Shown one piece after another: positions 23,764 to 31,700 of a DNA stretch of 40,252 nucleotides. Each line of letters opens with the position of its first letter. The first letter of the stretch is position 1. This stretch comes from Alistipes sp. (GTDB lineage: Bacteria; Bacteroidota; Bacteroidia; Bacteroidales; Rikenellaceae), in the NCBI GenBank assembly GCA_017408825.1, contig JAFQTX010000005.1, positions 1-40,252 on the forward strand, read 5' to 3'. The notes under the pieces are model-generated. The model saw only the letters and a list, made by a program, of their open reading frames with translations, was not told the DNA's origin and ran no database searches. A program made the position numbers and the translations under genes.

Positions 23764-25047
23764 CTATACGTTTTTGAGCGCCTCCTCGTAGTCGGCAATG
23801 ATATCATCGACATTCTCCAAACCTAACGATATACGTAGTAGGGTAGGTGTGATGCCTGCTGCACGCTTCGCCTCGTCCGAGAGCTGCTTATGTGTGGTCG
23901 AAGCGGGGTGTGTTACCACCGAGATAGAGTCGCCAATCATCGTCATATTGCCCGATAGCTTGAGGCTCTCAACAAAACGTACGGTAGACTCCAAGTCGCC
24001 CTTAAGCTCGATTGTAAGCACGGCTGAAGCGCCATAGCGAAAGTATTTCTTAGCGAGTTTGTGGCTTGGGTGATCCTCGAAGCCTACGAAGCTAACACGC
24101 TCAACCTTAGGATGCTGGCGGCAGAACTCCGCAAGCTTATATGCTGACTCCACCTCGTGCTTAACACGTAGTGATAGGGTCTCAAGGCCGATGAGCATAA
24201 GATATGCGTCGAAGGGCGAAGGCGAGCAGCCAAAATCACGCATGCCATCTACTCGACACTTGACGATAAAGGCTTGAGCGCCAAAAGCATCGTAGAGATT
24301 TAGACCATGGTAGCCCTCCGATGGGCCGTCGATCTGTGGGAATTTGCCCGATGCTCTCCAGTCAAACTTGCCGCCATCAACGATGATGCCTCCCATAGCA
24401 GTGCCGTGGCCATTAATCCACTTTGTCGCCGAGTCGGTGACTATGTCAGCACCCCACTCAAATGGGTTACACAGATAACCACCCGCACCAAACGTGTTAT
24501 CAACGATAAGAGGTATGTTGTTGCGGTGTGCGACATCGGCAAGCGCCTCAATATCAGCTACTCGGCACGTTGGATTGCCCATCGACTCGACAAAGAGAGC
24601 GCGAGTTTTTTCATCCACAAGCGAGGCCATATCCTCGGCCGAGTCGCTCGCTGCTAGGCGGCACTCTACGCCAAGGTTGCGCAGCGAGATTACAAACTGG
24701 TTGTGTGTGCCACCGTATAGGTATGGTGAAGCCACAATATTCTCGCCGTGCTTGGCAAGGGCTGTTACGGTAAGTAGTATTGCCGACATACCCGACGAGG
24801 TGGCCAGCGCACCAACGCCGCCATAGAGTGCTGCTATACGCTCTTCGTACGACGCAGTGGTGGGGTTGTGCAGGCGAGTGTAGATATAGCCTGGTTCGCT
24901 GAGTGTGAATAGGTTAGCTGCATACTCGCACGTGGGAAAGTGGTAGGCTGCCGTAGGGTGGATGGCAATGCCTCGTGACTGTGACGCATCCACGTGGTAG
25001 CCTCCGTGTATCTGAAGTGTCTCAAATTTAAGTTTTCTATCGCTCAT
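23764..25047 (-). CDS. metY: O-acetylhomoserine sulfhydrylase (PLP enzyme)
   Basis: A 427-residue Cys/Met-metabolism PLP enzyme that makes homocysteine directly from O-acetylhomoserine and sulfide. PLP lysine Lys209 in VTDSATKWINGHG; phosphate-binding YTR (56-58) and SSGMSAI (84-90) are present. Length and the HGGYHVD...SRGIAIHPTAAYHF opening are typical of MetY rather than MetB/MetC. First gene of the operon, preceded by a 240-base leader with a Met-rich short peptide, which suggests control by methionine supply. Confidence 0.95.
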   Translation of the reverse strand: MSDRKLKFETLQIHGGYHVDASQSRGIAIHPTAAYHFPTCEYAANLFTLSEPGYIYTRLHNPTTASYEERIAALYGGVGALATSSGMSAILLTVTALAKHGENIVASPYLYGGTHNQFVISLRNLGVECRLAASDSAEDMASLVDEKTRALFVESMGNPTCRVADIEALADVAHRNNIPLIVDNTFGAGGYLCNPFEWGADIVTDSATKWINGHGTAMGGIIVDGGKFDWRASGKFPQIDGPSEGYHGLNLYDAFGAQAFIVKCRVDGMRDFGCSPSPFDAYLMLIGLETLSLRVKHEVESAYKLAEFCRQHPKVERVSFVGFEDHPSHKLAKKYFRYGASAVLTIELKGDLESTVRFVESLKLSGNMTMIGDSISVVTHPASTTHKQLSDEAKRAAGITPTLLRISLGLENVDDIIADYEEALKNV

Positions 25048-25088
25048 AGTATATGATGTTTGTCGTTTTCAATTAATACATTAGTCAC

Positions 25089-25192
25089 ACCACAACGAGT
25101 GTGGTAGCGACATTAATCGGGGTGTATAGGTTGGATTGTTTGGGGTGCACCTCACGTGGTGTGCACAGAGTAAGAGTAGTGCCTAACGGCAC
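25089..25192 (-). promoter_or_regulatory. Possible attenuator hairpins in the metY leader
   Basis: In transcript order: GTGCC-GTTA-GGCAC (25192-25179), which spans the stop codon of the leader peptide; GTGCAC...GTGCAC (25166-25145); and ACCACA-CTCGT-TGTGGT (25105-25089), extendable by GTC/GAC. No long U-tract follows the last hairpin, so terminator function is not proven. I see no S-box consensus. Confidence 0.5.
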
Positions 25193-25239
25193 ATTCGCAT
25201 AGACATAATGGCAGACTGAAGCTCGAGTCTCGAGCTCAT
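25183..25239 (-). CDS. Met-rich leader peptide of the methionine operon
   Basis: ATG at 25239 to TAG at 25183, encoding MSSRLELQSAIMSMRMCR. Three of the last seven residues are Met and one is Cys, and the ORF ends inside a perfect hairpin, as expected for a ribosome-sensing leader. It begins about 48 bases after the predicted transcription start. Nothing like a strong Shine-Dalgarno is present, which is normal in this phylum. The link to the metY operon is position plus codon content; translation is unproven. Confidence 0.55.
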   Translation of the reverse strand: MSSRLELQSAIMSMRMCR

Positions 25240-25293
25240 TGCTGAAAGTCCTATGTTACTATTTGCTCTCACGGTTAGGTCGTAGTTGTTATG

Positions 25294-25325
25294 CAAAATT
25301 AAATAATTTATTTTAATTATGCAAA
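25294..25325 (-). promoter_or_regulatory. Promoter of the metY-metX-hom operon
   Basis: Minus-strand TTTG (25325-25322), exactly 20 bases, TAATTTTG (25301-25294): a full match to the Bacteroidetes consensus. Transcription should start near 25287, giving a leader of about 240 bases. Confidence 0.8.
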
Positions 25326-25415
25326 TTTTTTCGAAACTATATATTCAAAGTTGTCTATATTGCTCCTAATATCACTATTTCGAAGAATTGGTTTTCGTTT
25401 TTGGTATTAATTTAT

Positions 25416-25423
25416 TATCTTTG
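25416..25423 (+). promoter_or_regulatory. -7 element that sets the start of the DUF4834 gene
   Basis: TATCTTTG at 25416-25423, with TTCG about 18 bases upstream. Because it lies downstream of the first in-frame start at 25388, translation must begin later, at 25463. Confidence 0.6.
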
Positions 25424-25462
25424 CCACGTACTATTTATATAAGGATAGTGCACTTTGTGAAG

Positions 25463-25924
25463 ATGGTATATTTGAAGATTATATTCTACGGTATATTGGC
25501 ATTTGTCGAGCGTCATCCCCTATTCACGACGTTCCTTGTGCTCACAGCTATCTTTGCGCCAATAGTGTGGAAGGCCATAGGCTGGGTAGTACTCGGTATA
25601 ATCATCCTGCTACTTCTTGTCGTGGGTGGTATGGCACTACGTGTCCACTCTATGCGCCGCAAGATGGAGGAGCAGATGCGCAGTGGTGGTGCAGGATTCT
25701 CGGGCTTCGATGCTGGTGGTTTTAACGCTGGTGGCTTTAGTGCCGGTGGTTTCAATGCTCAGGGTATGACCCTCGAGGAGCTGGTGCGCCGTATGCAGGA
25801 GCAGGCTGATGCTCAGCGTAGAGCACAGGGTGGAACGACCACGACCACAACCTCGTCTACAAAACAGCCAAAGCGTGTAAACGATAAGGTGGGTGACTAC
25901 GTAGACTTCGAGGAGGTAGAGTAG
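25463..25924 (+). CDS. DUF4834 family membrane protein
   Basis: 153 residues from the ATG at 25463, preceded by GTGAAG; the longer frame from 25388 would overlap the promoter. Two hydrophobic segments (about 5-14 and 22-58) anchor it. A short set of GGF(N/S)A repeats and a Gln/Arg-rich coiled coil follow, then a Thr/Ser linker and the C-terminal signature VGDYVDFEEVE. That ending is the mark of the Bacteroidetes DUF4834 family, whose function is unknown. It lies 36 bases before the Mla-type permease gene, so it may belong to the same transcript. Confidence 0.8.
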   Translation: MVYLKIIFYGILAFVERHPLFTTFLVLTAIFAPIVWKAIGWVVLGIIILLLLVVGGMALRVHSMRRKMEEQMRSGGAGFSGFDAGGFNAGGFSAGGFNAQGMTLEELVRRMQEQADAQRRAQGGTTTTTTSSTKQPKRVNDKVGDYVDFEEVE

Positions 25925-25960
25925 TGTGAATTAACTCTTAAGTGGATAACGATTATAGCG

Positions 25961-26704
25961 ATGATAAAACTCTTTGAAAATATAGGTCGATACTTCCAGC
26001 TACTGGGCAAGGTCTTCTCACGCCCCGAGAAGATGGGTATCTACATTCGTCGTGTGTCGTTCGAGATTGAGGCGCTCGGCTTTAACTCAATATCGCTCAC
26101 GGCAATCATCTCAGCATTTATCGGTGCGGTAGTGGCGCTCCAGATGGCCATCACGCTCGAGTCGCCATTCATCCCACAGTTTATGATTGGATATGCTACG
26201 CGTGAGGTTATGGTGCTCGAGTTCTCATCTACCGTTGTGGCACTCATCCTTGCGGGTAAGGTGGGCTCAAATATCGCCTCGGAGATTGGTACTATGCGTA
26301 TCACCGAGCAGATTGATGCCCTCGAGATTATGGGCGTAAACTCAGCCTCGTATCTCATCCTGCCCAAGATCATTGCCACGGTGGTGTTCTTCCCAATTCT
26401 CACGCTCTTTAGCATCATCGTTGGTATCGTCGGCGGATATGCCATCGCCTTTCTTACGGGCATTATGCTTACGGGCGACTATATCGAGGGCTTGTTCTAC
26501 TGCTTCGAGCCCTTCTCGTTCACCTATGCCCTGGTTAAGGGTGCTGTATTTGCCTTTATTATCACCTCTATCTCGGCCTACTGCGGCTACTACGCCAAGG
26601 GCAACTCGCTTGAGGTGGGACGTGCCTCGACAATGGCCGTTGTGGCAAGCTCGGTGACAATTATGATTTTTGACCTTATCCTAACACAAATTATGCGTGT
26701 ATGA
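25961..26704 (+). CDS. mlaE: MlaE-type ABC transporter permease
   Basis: 247 residues with five or six hydrophobic segments and the MlaE/YrbE family core: QMAITLESPFIPQFMIG, then EFSSTVVALILAGKVGSNIASEIGTMRITEQIDALEIMGVN. The family moves phospholipids between outer and inner membranes as part of the Mla system. The stop overlaps the next start as ATGA (26701-26704), so it is coupled to the ATPase. No mlaD (MCE) gene follows in this window, so the periplasmic partner must lie elsewhere. Confidence 0.92.
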   Translation: MIKLFENIGRYFQLLGKVFSRPEKMGIYIRRVSFEIEALGFNSISLTAIISAFIGAVVALQMAITLESPFIPQFMIGYATREVMVLEFSSTVVALILAGKVGSNIASEIGTMRITEQIDALEIMGVNSASYLILPKIIATVVFFPILTLFSIIVGIVGGYAIAFLTGIMLTGDYIEGLFYCFEPFSFTYALVKGAVFAFIITSISAYCGYYAKGNSLEVGRASTMAVVASSVTIMIFDLILTQIMRV

Positions 26705-27456
26705 TACGTGCAGACCATATATCAAAGACCTTCGAGGGGCGTAAGGTGCTCGACGATATCACCATAGAGTTCGAGACAGGCAAGACCAACCTTATCATCG
26801 GCCGCAGTGGCTCGGGAAAGACCGTGCTACTTAAGAGCCTTGTGGGCCTGCACGATGTCGATACAGGCAGGATATTCTACGACGATGTGTGCTATACCGA
26901 CCTTAAGTTCAAGGAGCGCAAGAGGATACGTAAGGATATAGGTATGATCTTTCAGGGCGGTGCACTGCTCGACTCATCAACCGTGCGTGAAAACGTACGC
27001 CTCCCCCTTGACCTCTTCACCGAGTTCTCGGATGCTGAGAAGCGTGAGAGAGTGGACTTCTGCCTTGAACGTGTACGATTGGTCGGCGCCGACCACCTAT
27101 ACCCCTCGGAGCTGAGTGGTGGTATGATCAAGCGTGTGGCCATAGCACGTGCAATAGTGCTCAACCCCCGCTACCTCTTTTGCGACGAGCCCAACTCGGG
27201 TCTCGACCCTCAGACATCTGTTGTCATCGACAACCTTATCCAAGATATCACCAAGGAGTTTAACATCACCACAATCATCAATACTCACGATATGAACTCG
27301 GTGATGGAGATTGGCGAGAAAATTGTCTACATCCACGAAGGCCACAAATGGTGGGAGGGTACTAAGGATGATATTCTCCAGGCTGAAAACCCTGAACTCA
27401 ACGACTTTGTGTTCGCCTCTGCAATGGCTAAACGAGCTAAGAGTGTGACCAAGTAG
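26701..27456 (+). CDS. mlaF: MlaF-type ABC transporter ATP-binding protein
   Basis: 251 residues. Walker A GRSGSGKT (Lys40), Q-loop in GMIFQGGALLDSS, signature LSGGMIKRVAIARAI, Walker B YLFCDEPNSGLDP and switch His in NTHDMNS. The FQGGALLDSSTVRENVRLPL wording and the short C-terminal extension (WWEGTKDDIL...NDFVFASAM) are specific for the MlaF/Ttg2A group. Translationally coupled to the permease gene. It powers lipid transport with the MlaE dimer. Confidence 0.93.
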   Translation: MIRADHISKTFEGRKVLDDITIEFETGKTNLIIGRSGSGKTVLLKSLVGLHDVDTGRIFYDDVCYTDLKFKERKRIRKDIGMIFQGGALLDSSTVRENVRLPLDLFTEFSDAEKRERVDFCLERVRLVGADHLYPSELSGGMIKRVAIARAIVLNPRYLFCDEPNSGLDPQTSVVIDNLIQDITKEFNITTIINTHDMNSVMEIGEKIVYIHEGHKWWEGTKDDILQAENPELNDFVFASAMAKRAKSVTK

Positions 27457-27495
27457 GAGAGATATTAGATTTTATTAAAAAATTTTAATATTTTA

Positions 27496-28597
<1,102 letters not shown>

Positions 28598-28723
28598 TTT
28601 TCGATTTTATTGGGCATCTTTAGCCCATCCCAAAAAGTAGACTACCGCAGGCTGTACGTCAAAGTACTATCCTGCGGTAGTCTCTTTTGCGATAGACTAA
28701 ATCTGCCGCACTAAAATCAAAAA
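28598..28723 (+). repeat. 3'-end hairpin element, copy 7 (type A, divergent stem)
   Basis: Starts directly after the TAA (TTTTCGATTTTATTGGG). Left hairpin TGGGC-ATCTTTA-GCCCA; central hairpin 28639-28683 with a perfect 13-bp stem AGACTACCGCAGG / CCTGCGGTAGTCT and apex GTACGTCAAAGTAC. The stem differs at most positions from copies 1, 4 and 8, yet it pairs fully. Confidence 0.85.
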
Positions 28724-28725
28724 TA

Positions 28726-28852
28726 TTTTCGATTATAAGGCCGCATCTGCGGCACATCCCAGAAAGTAAGAGACCTCGGGCTGTACGCTAAAGTACTATC
28801 CCGAGGCCTCTTCTTTTGCGATGCACCACATCTACGACCTTCTAATCAAAAA
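28726..28852 (+). repeat. 3'-end hairpin element, copy 8 (type A)
   Basis: In tandem with copy 7. Nearly identical to copy 4: left hairpin GCCGC-ATCT-GCGGC, central hairpin 28768-28812 with apex GTACGCTAAAGTAC, end CTAATCAAAAA. Confidence 0.85.
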
Positions 28853-28867
28853 TTGGGTCGGGTGGAT

Positions 28868-28928
28868 TTTTTTAAGACCATTGGGACCATTAAGACCATT
28901 AGGACCATTAAGACCATTACGAGGTCGG
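28868..28928. repeat. 9-bp-period array (AAGACCATT type)
   Basis: Six units of the form (A/G)(A/G)GACCATT with period 9, ending CATTACGAGGTCGGGCATCAG, the same ending as the arrays near 11632, 11745 and 19060. No gene lies in 28853-28957. Confidence 0.8.
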
Positions 28929-28957
28929 GCATCAGGCTGCGCCTCCATAATATTGGG

Positions 28958-29920
28958 CTACGGCTTTGCGTTGCCCCTGTCTCGTTGGTAGTTAGTTCTG
29001 ATATAATCCATTGCCGAGAAGCGAGTGGGGCGGCGCTCACCATCGAGCGTTATGACCGAGGTTGTCGTCTGCTCACGTCTCCCCGCAATGACAAACTCTT
29101 GGATAAACTGCACGATAAGGTCGCACTGCTCAAACAGCGGTGTACCCGCAAGGCGGTGGTCGGCATACTCTACGGAGTAGAACCAGTAGGGTGAGTTGAG
29201 CTTGTCGAGTTGGCGGGTGATATACTCCGAGCCGTAGAAGCCAACGCCAAACAACGAGGCGTGGTCGTAGGGAACGTTGCTATCTGACGTGCCGTGGAAT
29301 AGCAGCATAGGGGCAGGTGAGGTGGCGAACTTAGGCCTTCCGTGGCGTGAGAATATAGCTCCTGCGCACGATACCACGCCCGCATAGCGGAAGCCCTCAG
29401 GGAGTACCTCGGCAAGGCTATCGTCATTAGAGCGTAGCCACTCAGCCTGGAGTGCTGTGATAGCACCGGCACTCGAGCCACTGAGCATAATCTTCGTTGG
29501 GTCTACGCACCACTCTTTGGCATTGGCATACACGAAGTTAGTGGCGCAGTACATATCCTGCACGGCGATTGTAATTGCATTATCGAATATGTCAATCATC
29601 GCTCTTGCGCTATCAATCTTAGGGAGGTTTTTAAGTCCTAAGCGGTAGTCGATAGATACCACTACGATGCCCTCACGTGCGAGGTGCTCGAAGAAGATAC
29701 GGTAGTAGTCTACATCACGTGAGCCCTGCACAAAGCCGCCACCAAAGGCAAAGATCATGCACGGACGAGGTGTATCGCACTGCTCCTCGGCAACATATCT
29801 GTCGAGATATAGCTCCTCCCCGCAGTGTGTAGCGTAGTGGTAGGTATGGCGCACAATCTCTTGTCCATAGAGCGTGGTGCAGCATAGCACACACCATAAT
29901 GTCAATACTATTCGTTGCAT
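28958..29920 (-). CDS. Secreted alpha/beta hydrolase (esterase-like)
   Basis: 320 residues with a signal peptide (cleavage near LYG, residue 19). Oxyanion segment FGGGF (59-63), where many esterases have HGG; nucleophile Ser150 in GSSAG; HGTSDSNVPY and EYADHRL probably supply the Asp and His. The layout is that of the BD-FAE/hormone-sensitive-lipase-like group, so ester cleavage of a small or carbohydrate-linked substrate is likely. Starts 11 bases after the phosphodiesterase stop, so the two are probably co-transcribed. Its 3' end lies next to the minisatellite array. Confidence 0.82.
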   Translation of the reverse strand: MQRIVLTLWCVLCCTTLYGQEIVRHTYHYATHCGEELYLDRYVAEEQCDTPRPCMIFAFGGGFVQGSRDVDYYRIFFEHLAREGIVVVSIDYRLGLKNLPKIDSARAMIDIFDNAITIAVQDMYCATNFVYANAKEWCVDPTKIMLSGSSAGAITALQAEWLRSNDDSLAEVLPEGFRYAGVVSCAGAIFSRHGRPKFATSPAPMLLFHGTSDSNVPYDHASLFGVGFYGSEYITRQLDKLNSPYWFYSVEYADHRLAGTPLFEQCDLIVQFIQEFVIAGRREQTTTSVITLDGERRPTRFSAMDYIRTNYQRDRGNAKP

Positions 29921-29931
29921 AGTCCTATTGT

Positions 29932-30438
29932 TTAGTCGTTATCAGCCAGATGTTTAGGCCATTCGCCGATCTCCATATTCTTAATCTCGCCTTGTTCGAT
30001 GTCGAGACGTATTGCTGTGCGCAGATGGTGGATGCCGTAGTTGCCAGCGGCGCCAGGGTTTACAAATAGCATATCGTAGACCTTGTCGTACTCAACGCGC
30101 AGTATGTGCGAGTGTCCTGCAATAAAGAGTTTTGGACGTGAGGCGTGGATATGTTGTAGGGCTTTAGGCGAATAGCTGCGTGGCTTGCCGCCAATATGTG
30201 TCATCAGTACTCGTACGCCCTCGCACTCAAAGAGCGTAAAGTCGTGATATACACGGCGCATAAGGCCTCCGTCGATATTGCCACATACGGCTCTTAGAGG
30301 GCGAAACTCAGCTATGCGGTCGGCGACCTCGAGCGATCCTATATCACCAGCGTGCCATATCTCTTGACAGGGCGATAGGAACTCCTTGAGGGTGTCGTCG
30401 AAGGTGGTGTGGGTGTCGGATATAATGCCTATTTTCAT
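29932..30438 (-). CDS. YfcE/MJ0936-type metallophosphoesterase
   Basis: 168 residues with the full set of calcineurin-like metal-binding motifs: DTH (8-10), GD (31-32), GN (53-54), His81 and GHSH (108-111). Size and motif spacing match the YfcE/MJ0936 group of small phosphodiesterases. Cytoplasmic, with no signal peptide. Substrate unknown. Its promoter overlaps that of the divergent esterase gene. Confidence 0.9.
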   Translation of the reverse strand: MKIGIISDTHTTFDDTLKEFLSPCQEIWHAGDIGSLEVADRIAEFRPLRAVCGNIDGGLMRRVYHDFTLFECEGVRVLMTHIGGKPRSYSPKALQHIHASRPKLFIAGHSHILRVEYDKVYDMLFVNPGAAGNYGIHHLRTAIRLDIEQGEIKNMEIGEWPKHLADND

Positions 30439-30458
30439 AATATCGGGTTTGAGTGTAG

Positions 30459-30486
30459 CAAATATACGAAAAAAATTGTATCTTTG
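30459..30486. promoter_or_regulatory. Closely packed divergent promoters
   Basis: TATATTTG on the minus strand (30466-30459) and TATCTTTG on the plus strand (30479-30486) are only 12 bases apart. -33 boxes are weak on both sides. The plus-strand leader would be only about 18 bases. Confidence 0.5.
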
Positions 30487-30511
30487 TATTGTACATTAAA
30501 AGGTCGTGACT

Positions 30512-31681
30512 ATGAAACGTTTATCTCTGTTTGCATACATCGTAGGCTTAGTACTTATCTTTGGCCTAACGCCTACCTCGGCACAGCAAAACCTATGGCA
30601 GCGCAAGAGTGTTACTTCGCCCGAGGTACACTCTGATGGTAGCGTTACACTACGTCTATACGCCCCTAACTCCGAGAGTGTGATGCTCTTTGGCGACTTT
30701 GCACACGGCTCGAAGTCGGAGCCTATGACGATGACACGTCTCGAGGATGGCGTGTGGGAGTACACCTCAGAGCCTTTGGCCTCGGAACTATACTACTACT
30801 GGTTTATCGTCGATGGCATAGATCACGTTGCCGATCCCTCGAATAGCTACGTTATGCGTGATGTAGGCTCGCAGATGAACTATTTTATCATCCCTGGCGA
30901 GCGTGGCGACCTCTACTCAGCACAAAACGTGCCACACGGCACTCTATCACGTGTGTGGGCCAAGATATCGGATGGCCGTGAGCGCCGTATGACTATCTAT
31001 ACCCCTGCGGGTTACGAGTCAGGCAAGGGTCGTTATCCGGTGTTGTATCTCCTACACGGCATGGGTGGCGATGAGGAGGCCTGGGTTGCCACGGGACGTG
31101 TTGCCGAGATTATGGATAACCTCATTGCTCAGCGTAGGGCCGAGCCAATGATTGTGGTGATGACAAATGGCTGTACCAAGCATGTGGCAGCGCCTGGATA
31201 CTCGCACGAGGGTATGTGGTCGCCATATATGTCGGGCTCGATGGATGGCTCGTTCGAGCGATTGTTCCCCTCTGTGGTAGAGTGGGTTGATACACACTAC
31301 CGCACACTCTCTAAGGCTGAAGCTCGTGCCATAGCGGGATTATCCATGGGTGGCTTTCACTCGATGCATATATCTAAGGAGTATCCCGCAATGTTCGACT
31401 ATGTGGGCCTATTCTCGGCGGCGGTATTTCGTGGCGAGAAGGGTGTCGATGTCTACGAGAATATTGAGGAAAAACTTGCCAAGCAGTTTGCCGCAGATCC
31501 AAAGCTCTACTGGATAGCTATTGGCAAGGATGACTTCCTCTACGAGGAGAATGTTGAGTATCGCAAACTCCTCGACAAGTGTGGCTATGAGTATACCTTT
31601 CGTGAGACGGGCGATGGCCACATTTGGCGTAACTGGCGAATATACCTCACGGAGTTCGCACAGCTGATCTTCAAAAAGTAA
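30512..31681 (+). CDS. Secreted CE1/esterase D-like esterase with N-terminal E-set domain
   Basis: 389 residues from the ATG at 30512; an in-frame GTG two codons earlier is less likely. Signal peptide to about residue 24 (TSA/QQ). Residues about 35-128 form a CBM48-like E-set domain (VTLRLYAPNSESVMLFGDF...YYYWFIVDG). The catalytic domain has YLLHGMGGDEEAW, nucleophile Ser278 in GLSMGG and His370 in GDGHIWRNW. This arrangement is common in Bacteroidetes feruloyl/acetyl-xylan esterases, so plant or host glycan ester cleavage is likely. 19 bases separate it from the nuclease lipoprotein gene. Confidence 0.88.
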   Translation: MKRLSLFAYIVGLVLIFGLTPTSAQQNLWQRKSVTSPEVHSDGSVTLRLYAPNSESVMLFGDFAHGSKSEPMTMTRLEDGVWEYTSEPLASELYYYWFIVDGIDHVADPSNSYVMRDVGSQMNYFIIPGERGDLYSAQNVPHGTLSRVWAKISDGRERRMTIYTPAGYESGKGRYPVLYLLHGMGGDEEAWVATGRVAEIMDNLIAQRRAEPMIVVMTNGCTKHVAAPGYSHEGMWSPYMSGSMDGSFERLFPSVVEWVDTHYRTLSKAEARAIAGLSMGGFHSMHISKEYPAMFDYVGLFSAAVFRGEKGVDVYENIEEKLAKQFAADPKLYWIAIGKDDFLYEENVEYRKLLDKCGYEYTFRETGDGHIWRNWRIYLTEFAQLIFKK

Positions 31682-31700
31682 AACATAAAATCTTGGAGCC

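Noticed and set aside
25048-25287. SAM (S-box) riboswitch before metY
   Set aside because: The conserved S-box core sequences are not present on the minus strand; the region fits a leader-peptide arrangement better.
25388-25462. Longer start for the DUF4834 protein
   Set aside because: The -7 promoter box at 25416-25423 lies inside this extension, so it cannot be translated from that promoter; the family begins near the ATG at 25463.
28853-29194. 113-residue plus-strand ORF
   Set aside because: Begins in the minisatellite and is antisense to the hydrolase gene.
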